DNA of 64,000 nt from Qipengyuania profundimaris (GCF_030717945.1 NZ_JAVAIM010000001.1:1425131-1489130), one strand, 5' to 3'. Counted from the stretch's first letter, positions 9,784-18,822 are shown. The notes: generated by a model from the letters alone, not told the origin. Program-made: numbers and translations.

Positions 9784-9809
9784 GCACTGGCAGCCGCAGC
9801 GTCCAGTGC
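9784..9809 (-). terminator. Hairpin between the GGDEF/EAL gene and dapF
   Basis: A perfect 7-bp inverted repeat (GCACTGG / CCAGTGC, 12-base loop) lies just after the stop of the GGDEF/EAL gene and just before dapF. It could end transcription of the upstream gene, but no T tract follows, so this is only a candidate. Confidence 0.35.
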
Positions 9810-9819
9810 GCAGGGCCGC

Positions 9820-11514
9820 CTAGCTGGCCCGCGCGTCGCTTTCGCGTGCCGAAGAGCCTTTGTCGCCGAAATCGACAGCGGTCACGTTGCTCGCATCGCC
9901 CTCGGACAGGCGGCCCTGTTTCTGCAAGCGCTCGAGCACCTTGTCGGCAGGCTCCGGACGACCGTAGTGATAGCCCTGTCCCTTAAGCTTGCCCATTGCC
10001 TTCAGCGCCTCGAGCACCTGCTCGTTTTCGACACCCTCGGCCGTGATCGGCAGTTTGAGCCCGTCGCCCATCGAGATGATCGCATCGACCAGCTTTCCGC
10101 CATGCGCTTCGTCGGTGAGTTCCGAAATGAAGGCACGGTCGATCTTGAGCCTGTCGAAAGGCAGGGTGCGAAGCTGGGAGAGGCTCGAATAGCCGGTGCC
10201 GAAATCGTCGAGGCTGACGTGTACGCCCTGGTTGCGCAGCGAGGTGATCATCGAGCGGACCATGCCGATATTCTCGTGCAGGCAGCTTTCGGTAATTTCG
10301 ATGTCTAGCCGGTTGGGCGGGAAATTGTGCTTCACCATCAGCTTGAGCAGCTTTTGCGCGAACCACGGATCGCGCATCTGCACGGGCGAGATATTGACCG
10401 ACAGCGTCAGCTCCGGCGCCCACTGCTTGGCATCCTCGAACGCCTGCGAGATCAACCTCTCGCTCATTTCGCCGATGACGCCAATTTCCTCGGCGATGGG
10501 GATAAAGATGTCCGGGCCGATCACGCCGAGTTCCGGCGAGTCCCAACGAGCCAGCATTTCGAAACCGGTCAGTTCACCCGTTTCGAGATCCACCTGCTGT
10601 TCGTAGTAGGGGCGGAATTCGCCCTGCGCGATGCCGCGGCGAATGCCGGTTTCCAGCTCGTTGCGGAAACGCAGCTCGTTCTCCATCGGCGGTTCGAACC
10701 AGAAGAAGCGGTTCTTGCCCTGCTTTTTGGCGTGATACATGGCGATATCCGCCTTGTGCATCAGCTTCTGGGCCGAGACGGTGGCCTGACCGGTAAGCTC
10801 CAGCTGGGTGCTCGATGCAATGCCGACGGAAATCGTGACGTCGATCGAATTGCCTTCGTGATCGACCGGCACGGCGACGCTCTCGATCATGCGCGAAGCA
10901 AGTTGGTCGATCCGGTCCGGGACCTGAGGGTGGTATGGGACGACGCACAGGAATTCGTCGCCGCCCAAGCGCGCCAGCAGGCCGCCCTCGGGCGTCAGGC
11001 GTTCAATCCGAAGTGCGATCGCTCGCAGCACCTCGTCTCCCGCCAAATGGCCGTTGAGATCGTTGATTTGCTTGAAATTGTCGAGGTCGACGGCGACCAC
11101 TGCGAGCGCGCGTTCGCGATGGGCTTTTTCGGCCAGCAGCTCGGCGAGAGCAACCGTCAGGCTACGGCGGTTGAAGCAGCCCGTAAGGTGATCCATGTCA
11201 GCGAGACGGCGCGCCTCTTCCTCGGATGCGCAGCGGCGCGCAAGCTCTGCATTCAGGGCCTTGTAGCGGTTCCAGCCCAGCAGAATGAGCGCGATGTTGA
11301 GCAGCAGAGCATTGGTCAGCGCGATATCGGGCGAGGGAGCGGCACCCTGAAAGGCGCGAATGAGGGTCGGCAGGACGACACCCGCCGTGCCGACGAAAAG
11401 GATGATCGCGGCCAGTGCGATTCCGAGAGTGACCATATCGTGATCGCGCCGCGCGGGCAGGACAGGGCGACCGGCGCGTTCTGCCTTTGACGACGCTGAC
11501 GATTGCTCAGACAA
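9820..11514 (-). CDS. Membrane GGDEF/EAL cyclic-di-GMP protein
   Basis: The protein has 564 residues with two N-terminal transmembrane helices (about 28-53 and 65-80) and no recognisable periplasmic sensor. A complete GGDEF diguanylate cyclase domain follows (about 100-265; GGDEF at 184-188), then an EAL phosphodiesterase domain (about 290-540). The EAL signature itself reads E-M-L (319-321 in GFEMLARW), while DDFGTGYSSL and EGVENEQ are conserved, so phosphodiesterase activity is likely but not certain. No inhibitory RxxD site is seen just before GGDEF. A role in c-di-GMP control of the window's polysaccharide genes is only inference. Confidence 0.92.
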   Translation of the reverse strand: MSEQSSASSKAERAGRPVLPARRDHDMVTLGIALAAIILFVGTAGVVLPTLIRAFQGAAPSPDIALTNALLLNIALILLGWNRYKALNAELARRCASEEEARRLADMDHLTGCFNRRSLTVALAELLAEKAHRERALAVVAVDLDNFKQINDLNGHLAGDEVLRAIALRIERLTPEGGLLARLGGDEFLCVVPYHPQVPDRIDQLASRMIESVAVPVDHEGNSIDVTISVGIASSTQLELTGQATVSAQKLMHKADIAMYHAKKQGKNRFFWFEPPMENELRFRNELETGIRRGIAQGEFRPYYEQQVDLETGELTGFEMLARWDSPELGVIGPDIFIPIAEEIGVIGEMSERLISQAFEDAKQWAPELTLSVNISPVQMRDPWFAQKLLKLMVKHNFPPNRLDIEITESCLHENIGMVRSMITSLRNQGVHVSLDDFGTGYSSLSQLRTLPFDRLKIDRAFISELTDEAHGGKLVDAIISMGDGLKLPITAEGVENEQVLEALKAMGKLKGQGYHYGRPEPADKVLERLQKQGRLSEGDASNVTAVDFGDKGSSARESDARAS

Positions 11515-11668
11515 TGAGGGCCCCCAAGAATTCGATTGGCACGAAGTATCGGGCGCGCCCTAAGAAGCGGTTAACCTCGCAGTTTCGGGTCGCGGCTCTG
11601 GCCACGGCAAGCGCCAGAGGCTAGGCCGCGCCCGCAAGACCCGGAACACGAAGAGGACGAAGCACGCG

Positions 11669-12076
11669 ATGCGCTATTGGCTGATGAAATCGGAACCCTT
11701 CAAATATAGCTGGGACGACCTCGTCGCCGAAAAGGAAGGCACGTGGGACGGCGTTCGCAACCACCGTGCCAAGAACAATCTCGCGGCCATGGAAGTGGGC
11801 GATCAGGCTTTTTTCTATCACTCGCGCGAAGGCTTGGAGATCGTCGGCATTTGCGAGGTGAGCGTGGCAGGGATCACCGATCCGACCGACCCGGAAGGCA
11901 AGTGGGCCGCGGTGAAGGTGAAGCCCAAGACCAAGCTGCCTAGCTCGGTCTCGCTCAAGCAGATCAAGGCAGAGCCGCAGCTGGCCGACTGCGAACTGGT
12001 GAAACTGTCGCGCTTGTCGGTGGCGGAGATCAAGCCGGAGGAATGGTCGGTCATTCTAGAGATGGCGGGCATCTGA
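11669..12076 (+). CDS. EVE domain-containing protein
   Basis: The 135-residue single-domain protein begins MRYWLMKSEPFKYSWDDL, typical of EVE/THYN1-like proteins. These have a PUA-like fold that binds modified cytosines or modified RNA bases. WDGVRNHRAKNNL and VGDQAFFYHS are further family segments. The length is normal. It lies in front of the SDR gene and may be independent of it. The function in this organism is unknown. Confidence 0.93.
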   Translation: MRYWLMKSEPFKYSWDDLVAEKEGTWDGVRNHRAKNNLAAMEVGDQAFFYHSREGLEIVGICEVSVAGITDPTDPEGKWAAVKVKPKTKLPSSVSLKQIKAEPQLADCELVKLSRLSVAEIKPEEWSVILEMAGI

Positions 12077-12090
12077 CGCGGCAAAGCGAA

Positions 12091-12116
12091 GGAACGGGGC
12101 CGCAGGGCACGTGGTT
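12091..12116 (+). promoter_or_regulatory. Possible EcfG-type promoter before the SDR gene
   Basis: GGAAC at 12091-12095 is followed after 17 bases by GGTT at 12113-12116. This resembles the alphaproteobacterial general-stress consensus GGAAC-N16/17-CGTT, with one mismatch in the -10 part. The SDR start is 37 bases downstream. The better match before csbD nearby adds weight, but this site alone is weak. Confidence 0.35.
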
Positions 12117-12153
12117 GGTGGATTGAAGCACATTCATTCACCAGGAGAACCCC

Positions 12154-12903
12154 GTGAAACGTTTCGAAAACAAGACTGTCCTGATTACCGGCGGCACCAG
12201 CGGCTTCGGCCTCGAAGCCGCCAAGACGATCGCCAACGAGGGCGGCCGTGTGGCCGTCACCGGCCATAGCGACGACCATCTCGAGGATGCACGCAAAGCG
12301 TTGCCGGAAGGGTCGCTCGTGCTCAAGAACGATGCTTCCGATCCGGGCGCGGTCGCGGATCTAGCGAAAGCCGTACGCGAAAAATGGGACGGCATCGACG
12401 GGCTGTGGCTCAATGCCGGTTACGGCAAGTTTCGCCCGAACCAGAAGAACGACGCCGATTTCTTCGACCAGATGATGAACACCAATGTTCGCGGGCCGGT
12501 CTTGCAGATGGCCGAGCTGATGGACGACATCAAAGACGGCGGCGCGGTGCTGCTCAGCGCTTCGGTCGCGCCCTATCTCGGCCAGGCGCAAGGCGCCGTC
12601 TACGCAGCGACCAAGGCTGCCTGCCTCTCGCTCGCACGCAGCTGGGCCAGCGCGCTGGCGGAGCGGAACATCCGCGTGAACGCGGTCTCGCCCGGGCCGA
12701 TCGAGACGAACTTCATCCAGCGCGCCGACATGGACGAGAAGCGCGAAGAGCAATTTCGCGAGCAGGTGAAGTCGCAGGTCCCGCTCGGCCGGTTCGGAGA
12801 TGCAGAGGAAGTCGCGAATGTGGCGCTGTTCTTGCTGTCCGATGCCGCGTCTTATGTGACCGGGTCGGAATATATGGTCGATGGCGGGATGACGAAGCGT
12901 TGA
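12154..12903 (+). CDS. SDR family oxidoreductase
   Basis: This is a 249-residue classical short-chain dehydrogenase/reductase. It has the cofactor motif TGGTSGFG near residues 10-17, an N-A-G segment (LWLNAGYG), a catalytic S/YxxxK set (YAATKAA) and the C-terminal GSEYMVDGG typical of FabG-like members. The start is GTG 12154 with AGGAG upstream (CAGGAGAACCCC). The substrate is unknown. A possible stress promoter precedes it and a CsbD-like gene follows, so a role in stress physiology is possible. Confidence 0.9.
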   Translation: MKRFENKTVLITGGTSGFGLEAAKTIANEGGRVAVTGHSDDHLEDARKALPEGSLVLKNDASDPGAVADLAKAVREKWDGIDGLWLNAGYGKFRPNQKNDADFFDQMMNTNVRGPVLQMAELMDDIKDGGAVLLSASVAPYLGQAQGAVYAATKAACLSLARSWASALAERNIRVNAVSPGPIETNFIQRADMDEKREEQFREQVKSQVPLGRFGDAEEVANVALFLLSDAASYVTGSEYMVDGGMTKR

Positions 12904-12946
12904 TTTCGCCTTGTCGCGTTGTCGTTTCGCACTGGCGCAGCCAAGC

Positions 12947-12971
12947 GGAACCACAGGGCTAGGTGACCGTT
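12947..12971 (+). promoter_or_regulatory. EcfG (general stress sigma) promoter of the csbD-like gene
   Basis: GGAAC (12947-12951), a 16-base spacer and CGTT (12968-12971) match exactly the promoter consensus of the alphaproteobacterial general stress sigma factor EcfG. The start codon of the CsbD-like gene lies about 50 bases downstream. CsbD-like genes are common members of general stress regulons, so motif and gene agree. Confidence 0.75.
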
Positions 12972-13023
12972 AATTGCCTGTAACAGCGCAGAAAATTGCG
13001 CTCCACGACACAGGAGAAAGCCC

Positions 13024-13194
13024 ATGGGTGAACTTACCGAAAAGATCAAAGGCAATGCCAACGAAGCTGCCGGCAATGTGAAGCAGCAGTCGAACGATCC
13101 AGAGACGCGCGCCGAAGGTCGCCAGCAGGAAGCCAAGGGCGAAGCCCAGCAGTTCAAGGGCGAGGTCGAAGGCAAGCTCGGCAACGACATCTAA
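13024..13194 (+). CDS. CsbD family stress-response protein
   Basis: This small hydrophilic 56-residue protein (MGELTEKIKGNANEAAGNVK...) has the CsbD-like composition: rich in Lys, Glu, Gln, Gly and Ala, with no Cys or Trp. The family is induced by general stress in many bacteria; its biochemical role is unknown. The start has a strong ribosome binding site (AGGAGAAAG). An EcfG-type promoter lies upstream and a strong hairpin downstream, so it is probably a single-gene transcript. Confidence 0.9.
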   Translation: MGELTEKIKGNANEAAGNVKQQSNDPETRAEGRQQEAKGEAQQFKGEVEGKLGNDI

Positions 13195-13214
13195 GGTCGC
13201 CTAGCCTAATGCAC

Positions 13215-13250
13215 AGAAGGGCCGCTCCGGAATACCGGGGCGGCCCTTCT
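13215..13250. terminator. Bidirectional terminator between csbD-like and ThDP-enzyme genes
   Basis: A 16-bp inverted repeat with one mismatch (AGAAGGGCCGCTCCGG, 4-base loop, CCGGGGCGGCCCTTCT) lies between convergent genes and is followed by T-rich bases on the plus strand. It can serve both directions. Confidence 0.85.
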
Positions 13251-13256
13251 TCGCGT

Positions 13257-14924
13257 TTAGCGTTCGCGCAGCCCGCTGACGCTTGCACCGCTTGCCGCGA
13301 GTTGCTCGATATCGATGCGGCAATGGATCAGGCGCAGTCCGCTGAGGCCTTCGGCGGCCACGAACGCTTCCTTGAACTCTTCGGTCGTCTGCGCGGTGGC
13401 GGACCAGCCGCCGAAAGCTTCAGCCATCTTCGCAAAATCAGGATTGGCGAGGCGCGTCGCGCTGATCCGGTCCTCACCGGGGAACTCGCGTTCCTGGTGC
13501 ATGCGGATGGTGCCGTAAGCGCCGTTATCGACGACGATCACGATCAGGTTTGCACCGTGCTGGACAGCCGTCGCCAGTTCCTGTCCGTTCATCAGGAAAT
13601 CGCCATCGCCTGCTACTGCCACAACCGTTCGCGCGGGAAAGCGCAGCGCAGCAGCTACGGCGGCAGGCACGCCATAACCCATCGCGCCGCAGGTCGGGGC
13701 GAGCTGGCTGGGATAGCTGTTGTAGCGCCAGTAGCGATGCCACCACCCGGCGAAATTCCCCGCGCCGTTGCAGACGATCGTGTCGGCGGGGAGGGTGTCG
13801 CGCATGAATTGCACCGCCTGTCCCATGTCGAGCGTGTGGCCGTTGGGATGTGCCGTGGCCCACTCTTTCCATTCGGCGTGTGCCTCGGCTCCGGCATCGA
13901 AGTCGATCACCTCGCCCTCGTCCCACAGCGCGGCGCTCTCGGCGAATTCGTCCATACTGGCGCAGATCGCGAGATCGGCGGGATAGACGCTGTTGAGCTC
14001 GTTCGCATCGGGGTGGATGTGGATCAGTGTGCGGTCCGGCGCGGTCAGCGGCGGGACGGTGTAGCCGTCAGTCGTTGCCTCGCCGAGCCGGGCACCGACG
14101 GCCAGGATCAGGTCGGCATCTTTCGCCCGCTCCACCAGCTTGGGGTTTGGACCGTAGCCGAGATTTCCGGCGTAAACCGGGCTGCTGGGCGAAATCGCGT
14201 CCTGCCTGCGAAATGCCGTCGCCACCGGAATGCCGAGCCGTTCCGCGAACAGCTGGAAATGCTCGCGGGCCTTGGCGTTCCAGCCCGCCCCGCCGATAAT
14301 CGCGAGCGGCGCGGCGGCATCCGCGATCAGCGCCATCATCGCCTGCATGGCATCGGGGCAGGGTGCCTGCGCCGGGCGCTCGACCCGCGGGCGGGGCGTG
14401 GCGTCGGTGTCCCGGCTCAGCATGTCCTCGGGTAGCGCCAGCACGACCGGGCCCGGTCGGCCCGAGATGGCGGTCGCATAGGCGCGGGCGATATACTCCG
14501 GTATCCGGTCCGCGCTGTCGATCCGCGCCGCCCATTTGGCGATCGGCGTAAAGAAGGCGGTGAAATCGACCTCCTGGAATCCTTCTCGGTCGCGCATCGA
14601 GCTGTCGACGTCGCCCACGAACAGGATCATCGGTTGCGAATCCTGCATCGCGACATGCACGCCGATGCTCGCATTGGTCGCGCCCGGGCCGCGGGTGACG
14701 AAGGCCACGCCCGGCCTCCCGGTCATCGCTCCGTCGGCGCAGGCCATGAAGGCGACGCCGCCTTCCTGTCGGCAGGTGACCACATCGATCGCATCCTGCT
14801 GGCCCAGCCCGTCGAGCACCTGAAGAAAGCTTTCGCCCGGCACGGTGAAGATCCGGTCGCACCCCTGCTCGATCAGGCAATCGACCAGCAGGCGGGCGGC
14901 GGCGGGGGTGTGGGTCTCTCTCAT
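13257..14924 (-). CDS. Thiamine diphosphate-dependent enzyme, acetolactate synthase-like
   Basis: The 555-residue protein has the three-domain plan of ThDP enzymes. The N-terminal domain has the catalytic Glu region FTVPGESFLQ. The central domain is of the NAD/FAD-like type. The C-terminal domain carries the GDG...N cofactor motif (GDGDFLMNGQEL to VVDNGAYG). It resembles acetolactate synthase large-subunit-like proteins, but no ilvN-type small subunit is adjacent, so it may be another decarboxylase or carboligase. ATG 14924 is used because the extra upstream frame (to 15029) has no family resemblance. Confidence 0.88.
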   Translation of the reverse strand: MRETHTPAAARLLVDCLIEQGCDRIFTVPGESFLQVLDGLGQQDAIDVVTCRQEGGVAFMACADGAMTGRPGVAFVTRGPGATNASIGVHVAMQDSQPMILFVGDVDSSMRDREGFQEVDFTAFFTPIAKWAARIDSADRIPEYIARAYATAISGRPGPVVLALPEDMLSRDTDATPRPRVERPAQAPCPDAMQAMMALIADAAAPLAIIGGAGWNAKAREHFQLFAERLGIPVATAFRRQDAISPSSPVYAGNLGYGPNPKLVERAKDADLILAVGARLGEATTDGYTVPPLTAPDRTLIHIHPDANELNSVYPADLAICASMDEFAESAALWDEGEVIDFDAGAEAHAEWKEWATAHPNGHTLDMGQAVQFMRDTLPADTIVCNGAGNFAGWWHRYWRYNSYPSQLAPTCGAMGYGVPAAVAAALRFPARTVVAVAGDGDFLMNGQELATAVQHGANLIVIVVDNGAYGTIRMHQEREFPGEDRISATRLANPDFAKMAEAFGGWSATAQTTEEFKEAFVAAEGLSGLRLIHCRIDIEQLAASGASVSGLRER

Positions 14925-15057
14925 GGTAGCGCGACTACCCCCGCGCCATGCGGCTGGCAATCGGCGAACATGGTTAATTTGTGCCGTTTCGTTCCGTTTT
15001 GCGACAGTTGAAAGCCGGGGGGATACCAAACAGTTAAGAAAGCGTTAATTCCCCACT

Positions 15058-15252
15058 ATGAGACGCGCACTTGTCCTTTCGAGCGAAGCCGCCCGGCACT
15101 GGTTCCGGGCAAGTCTGCCACAGCGCCGCATGGCCTTCGCCGATATGCCGGCGAGCGAGCCGGTCAGCTGGGCTCTTACCGCAAGCGATGTACGCGGTGT
15201 CGCCACGACCTATTTCGCGACCGTCGCTGCCGTGCTCGCCTTCATCATCTAG
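15058..15252 (+). CDS. Small hypothetical protein with C-terminal membrane helix
   Basis: The 64-residue reading frame ends in a hydrophobic helix (TTYFATVAAVLAFII) after a charged N-terminal half. It is the only gene on this strand here and overlaps the end of the convergent MFS gene by 4 bases. No ribosome binding site is seen. It is supported by the plausible tail-anchored layout and a gap that otherwise holds nothing. No function can be given. Confidence 0.5.
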   Translation: MRRALVLSSEAARHWFRASLPQRRMAFADMPASEPVSWALTASDVRGVATTYFATVAAVLAFII

Positions 15253-16586
15253 GCGCCTGCTGCGGCCGCCACTTCGGCTGCGGCGTTCTCCGCTGCGACC
15301 AGCCGCTTGCCAAGCCATGCCGAGAACAGGCACATCGCCGCGCACAGCAGCACCTGCTCGGTAATCGGCACGCCCGCCGCGCTCAGCGCCATGGCCGCAA
15401 GCGAGCCGGCCACCATCGCTCCCGAATTGACGATATTGTTCGCCGCAATCGTGCGCGATGCGCGGTCGGGCGAGACGCGCGTCGTGAGGAAAGCGTAGAG
15501 TGGCACTACGAACATACCTCCGGCGATGGAAATGCCCAGCAAGCAGAGCAGGAGGATTGCGGCCATGGGCCAGGCGATGAACTCGCTGACCGACAGCAAT
15601 GTCTCCGGCTGGTCGGCCTGCCACATCTTTGCGACCACGTAGAACGCAACCACGAATAGCCCCATGACGATCACCGACACGGGTGAGTAGCGCGCCGAAA
15701 CGCGGCCTTTCAGCAGCGCATTGACCGCGACCGAACCGATCGCCACGCCGATGGAGAAGACCACGAGGAACAGGCTCGCGACTTCGGGGCTGGCCATGAT
15801 CGTATTCTTGGCCAGCGGCGGGAACTGGATGAACAGCACCGCGCCGATGGTCCAGAAGAAGCTGATCGCCAGGATCGCGTAGTAGACTTCCTTATTGTGC
15901 ATCGTGTCGCGCACCAGCTTCACCGAGGCGCGCAGGATATGCCAGTCGAGCTTCTCGATCTCGCCCATCGGCGGGGCGGAAGGAACCTGCCGGCTGACGA
16001 GATAGCCGATGCAGGCGGTCACGATAATGCCGATGGCCGCCCAGCCGGTATAGTCCACCGCGATCGGCCCGGCGAGGATCGTGCCCGCGAGGATCGCCAC
16101 GTAGGTCCCCGCCTCGACCAGCCCGGTGCCAGCCAGCACCTCGTCCTTCTTCAGATGCTGCGGCAGGATCGCGTATTTGATCGGGCCGAGGAAGGTCGAT
16201 TGCACGCCCGTCAGGAACAGCGCCAGCAGCAGCAGCGGGATCGCCACCGTGTGCACCATGATGCCGTTGTAGGCGAGGTAGAGCCCGCTCGCGCCGATGA
16301 TCATCAGCCCGATCTCGCACGCTTTCACCGTGCGGATGATTTTCGCCTTGTCGCGCATGTCGGCCAGTTGCCCGGCCAATGCGGAGAGGAGGAAGAAGGG
16401 CAGGATGAACAGCCCCGATGCCAGCCCGCTGAAACTCGCCTCGGTCGCCGGGTCGCTGTAGACCGCATAGACTACGAATAGGACCATCGTGGTCTTGTAG
16501 AGGTTGTCGTTGAAGGCGTTGAACAGCTGCGTGACGAACAGCGGCAGGAACCGCCTCGTGCGCAGCAGATGCGTGGATGTAAGCAT
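15249..16586 (-). CDS. MFS transporter, LplT-like
   Basis: The 445-residue integral membrane protein of the major facilitator superfamily has about 12 hydrophobic helices. The N-terminal segment FVTQLFNAFNDNLYKT is characteristic of the LplT/Aas group, which flips lysophospholipids. An acyltransferase partner is not adjacent, but pgsA, a phospholipid gene, is divergent from it, which fits a membrane-lipid role. The substrate is inferred from resemblance only. Confidence 0.85.
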   Translation of the reverse strand: MLTSTHLLRTRRFLPLFVTQLFNAFNDNLYKTTMVLFVVYAVYSDPATEASFSGLASGLFILPFFLLSALAGQLADMRDKAKIIRTVKACEIGLMIIGASGLYLAYNGIMVHTVAIPLLLLALFLTGVQSTFLGPIKYAILPQHLKKDEVLAGTGLVEAGTYVAILAGTILAGPIAVDYTGWAAIGIIVTACIGYLVSRQVPSAPPMGEIEKLDWHILRASVKLVRDTMHNKEVYYAILAISFFWTIGAVLFIQFPPLAKNTIMASPEVASLFLVVFSIGVAIGSVAVNALLKGRVSARYSPVSVIVMGLFVVAFYVVAKMWQADQPETLLSVSEFIAWPMAAILLLCLLGISIAGGMFVVPLYAFLTTRVSPDRASRTIAANNIVNSGAMVAGSLAAMALSAAGVPITEQVLLCAAMCLFSAWLGKRLVAAENAAAEVAAAAGA

Positions 16587-16700
16587 GACCCCCCGGGAAT
16601 GGCCCCGTCACTCGGCGACCCGTGTAGAGGCGCAACGCCGTAGCGGACAAGGACAATCGGCGACTTTTGCGGCGAGCCGTAACTCGCTAGGGGAGGGGCG

Positions 16701-17294
16701 ATGCTCACCTTGCCCAACATCCTGACGCTGACGCGCATCTTTGCGATCCCGTTGCTGGCCTTCCTGCTGTGGTGGCCGGGGTGGGAGCAAGGCTATCTCG
16801 CCGCCTTCGTGCTCTACTGCGCGATGGGCATCACCGACTATTTCGACGGCTATCTCGCGCGCACCAGCGGGACGGTGTCGAAGCTCGGCATCTTCCTCGA
16901 TCCGATCGCCGACAAGATCATGGTCGCCGCGGTGATCCTCGTGCTGGCGGCGCAGGGCGTGCTGCGCGGGCCCTATGTGGGGGACGCGCATGTGATCGCC
17001 GGGCTGATCATCCTGATGCGCGAAATCGCCGTATCGGGCCTGCGCGAATTCCTCGGCCCGCTGCAGGTCTCGGTCCCGGTCAGCCGCCTCGCCAAGTGGA
17101 AGACGACCTTCCAGATGATGGCACTCGGCTCGCTGATTCTGGGGCAGGGCCTGCCAAACTGGACCGTGACGATCGGCGCGATGGAGGCGAACGTGCCCCA
17201 CACCTACGGCCTCGTGAGCCTGTGGGCGGCGGCGGTGCTGACGGTGATTACGGGTTGGGACTATCTGCGGGTCGGCTTGAAACACATGGACTGA
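16701..17294 (+). CDS. pgsA: Phosphatidylglycerophosphate synthase PgsA
   Basis: PgsA (CDP-diacylglycerol:glycerol-3-phosphate phosphatidyltransferase) makes the precursor of phosphatidylglycerol. The 197-residue membrane protein carries the full CDP-alcohol phosphotransferase motif: D46-x2-D49-G50-x2-A53-R54-x8-G63-x3-D67-x3-D71. The start ATG 16701 follows GGGGAGGGGCG. It is divergent from the LplT-like gene. Confidence 0.95.
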   Translation: MLTLPNILTLTRIFAIPLLAFLLWWPGWEQGYLAAFVLYCAMGITDYFDGYLARTSGTVSKLGIFLDPIADKIMVAAVILVLAAQGVLRGPYVGDAHVIAGLIILMREIAVSGLREFLGPLQVSVPVSRLAKWKTTFQMMALGSLILGQGLPNWTVTIGAMEANVPHTYGLVSLWAAAVLTVITGWDYLRVGLKHMD

Positions 17295-17565
17295 GCGGGG
17301 TCGTGGACCGCTGATCGGGGTATTTTGCGAAACTGCGCTTTGGGCGGGAAGGCCCGGAGGGCGGGGAATTGCGGGCAATTTGCTGGACTGATGTGTCACT
17401 TTCAGACTTGTCATTCGAGACAGGCCGATGCGCGGTTCGAGCTGCAATTTGGTCTATTCGATCCGCTAAACATCTGGCCCGAATGGCAGAAAGTGGTTCT
17501 GTAGGAAAATCGGCGGAATGTCTGCCTGTGGGTGGAAAGGGGACATTATCCGCCTCCCCCTTATC
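17295..17565. other. Gene-free stretch
   Basis: No supported gene lies here. The part at about 17480-17550 reads like a decayed protein-coding or repeat fragment (short frames broken by stops on both strands). Nothing firm can be said. Confidence 0.4.
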
Positions 17566-17793
17566 TCATTCACGAGCCCAACCATGATTAGCTCTAGCGT
17601 CAGACTCTGCTGCATCAGCAGTCTCAAAGAGGCCCCCTTTCTCTTGAGGCGTCCAATATTCTGATTCAGGGGAAGGTTTGTACTCGTTGTGGTGCTTACG
17701 GAAGTTCGTGTAGCTGTAGAGGCCATTCTCGTTACGGTAAATTTCAAGTTCCCGATTGCCGTCGAGGCTTTTGATTGTTTTGACCGTTTCCAT
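17566..17793 (-). CDS. Hypothetical small protein
   Basis: The 75-residue hydrophilic protein begins METVKTIKSLDGNRELEIYR and contains several aromatic residues in the middle (GLYSYTNFRKHH). The start ATG 17793 is supported by AGGAAGAG seven bases upstream; the frame could extend to 17919, but that part overlaps the end of the OxyR-type gene and has no ribosome binding site. It lacks a signal peptide or membrane helix. It is not recognised. Confidence 0.65.
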   Translation of the reverse strand: METVKTIKSLDGNRELEIYRNENGLYSYTNFRKHHNEYKPSPESEYWTPQEKGGLFETADAAESDARANHGWARE

Positions 17794-17915
17794 ATTCTCT
17801 TCCTGCGGAAATTCGTCGCCGAACGGTTCCTGGTTCGATGGAGTCCAGTGTCCGCAATCGGGTCGCGAGCTGAACTTCCGCTCTTGGGGCCATAGCGCCC
17901 CAAGCAGCCTCTCGC

Positions 17916-18812
17916 TCACCCCGCCCGCAACTCCTCCGCCAGCAACTCGAAATCGTCGCGGCGGGGCGAGTTCTTGCGCCAGATCAGGGCGATTTCGCGG
18001 GTGGCGCTCTTGCTCTTGAGGGGGCGGGCGACGACCTTGGTACCGTTCAATATGCCCGCATCGACCGCCAATTTCGGCAGCATCGTCAGGCCGAGGCCAT
18101 TGTCGACCATCTGCACCAGCGTATGCAGGCTGGTGCCGATCATGGTGGTCGAACCGCGCAGTTCGGGGCGATTGCAGGCGGCCAGCGCGTGGTCCTTCAG
18201 GCAGTGGCCGTCTTCCAGCAGCAGCAGGCGGCCGTCGTCGATCATGCTCGGCGGGACCGTCTCGGGCGGATCGCGCGGGTCGTTTTCGGGGAAAGCGACG
18301 TAAAGCTCGTCATCGGCGATATGCGCCATCTCCACCTCGCCGGTCGGGAAGGGCAGGGCGAGCAGCACGCAATCCACCCGCCCGTGCTGAAGCGATTCGA
18401 CCGCGTCGTGGCTGGTCTCCTCGCGTAGGAACAGCTCGAGATCGGGCCGCTCCTTTCGCAGGCGCGGCAGGAAACGCGGCAGGAGGAAGGGGGCGATGGT
18501 CGGGATCACGCTCATGCGGAGTTGCCCTGCGAGCGGCTTGCCCGCGGCCTGCACGAGGTCCGCCAGCTCCTCCGCCTCGCGCAGGATGCGGTGCGCCTTG
18601 TCCACCACCTGATTGCCGAGCGCGGTGAACCGCACGACGCGGCGGCTACGCTCGACAAGCGTTACACCGAGCAGCGATTCCAGCTCACGGATCCCGGCAG
18701 AGAGCGTCGACTGCGACACGAAGCTCGCCTCCGCCGCGCGGCCGAAATGGCCATGCTCGTGTAGCGCAACGAGATATTGCAGCTGCTTGAGAGTGGGGAG
18801 GTAGGTGCTCAC
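17916..18812 (-). CDS. oxyR: OxyR-type LysR transcriptional regulator
   Basis: The 298-residue LysR regulator has an N-terminal winged helix-turn-helix (about 8-65) and a C-terminal substrate-like domain. The segment LEDGHCLKDHALAAC holds C204 and C213 with exactly the nine-residue spacing of the redox switch of E. coli OxyR (C199/C208), so peroxide sensing by disulfide formation is well supported. No catalase or peroxidase gene is adjacent; the downstream gene on this strand is a small hypothetical. Confidence 0.92.
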   Translation of the reverse strand: MSTYLPTLKQLQYLVALHEHGHFGRAAEASFVSQSTLSAGIRELESLLGVTLVERSRRVVRFTALGNQVVDKAHRILREAEELADLVQAAGKPLAGQLRMSVIPTIAPFLLPRFLPRLRKERPDLELFLREETSHDAVESLQHGRVDCVLLALPFPTGEVEMAHIADDELYVAFPENDPRDPPETVPPSMIDDGRLLLLEDGHCLKDHALAACNRPELRGSTTMIGTSLHTLVQMVDNGLGLTMLPKLAVDAGILNGTKVVARPLKSKSATREIALIWRKNSPRRDDFELLAEELRAG

Positions 18813-18822
18813 AGGTCCGCGC

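Noticed and set aside
17466-17565. Possible small gene or repeat fragment after pgsA
   Set aside because: Frames are short, lack starts with ribosome binding sites, and cannot be tied to any family by eye.
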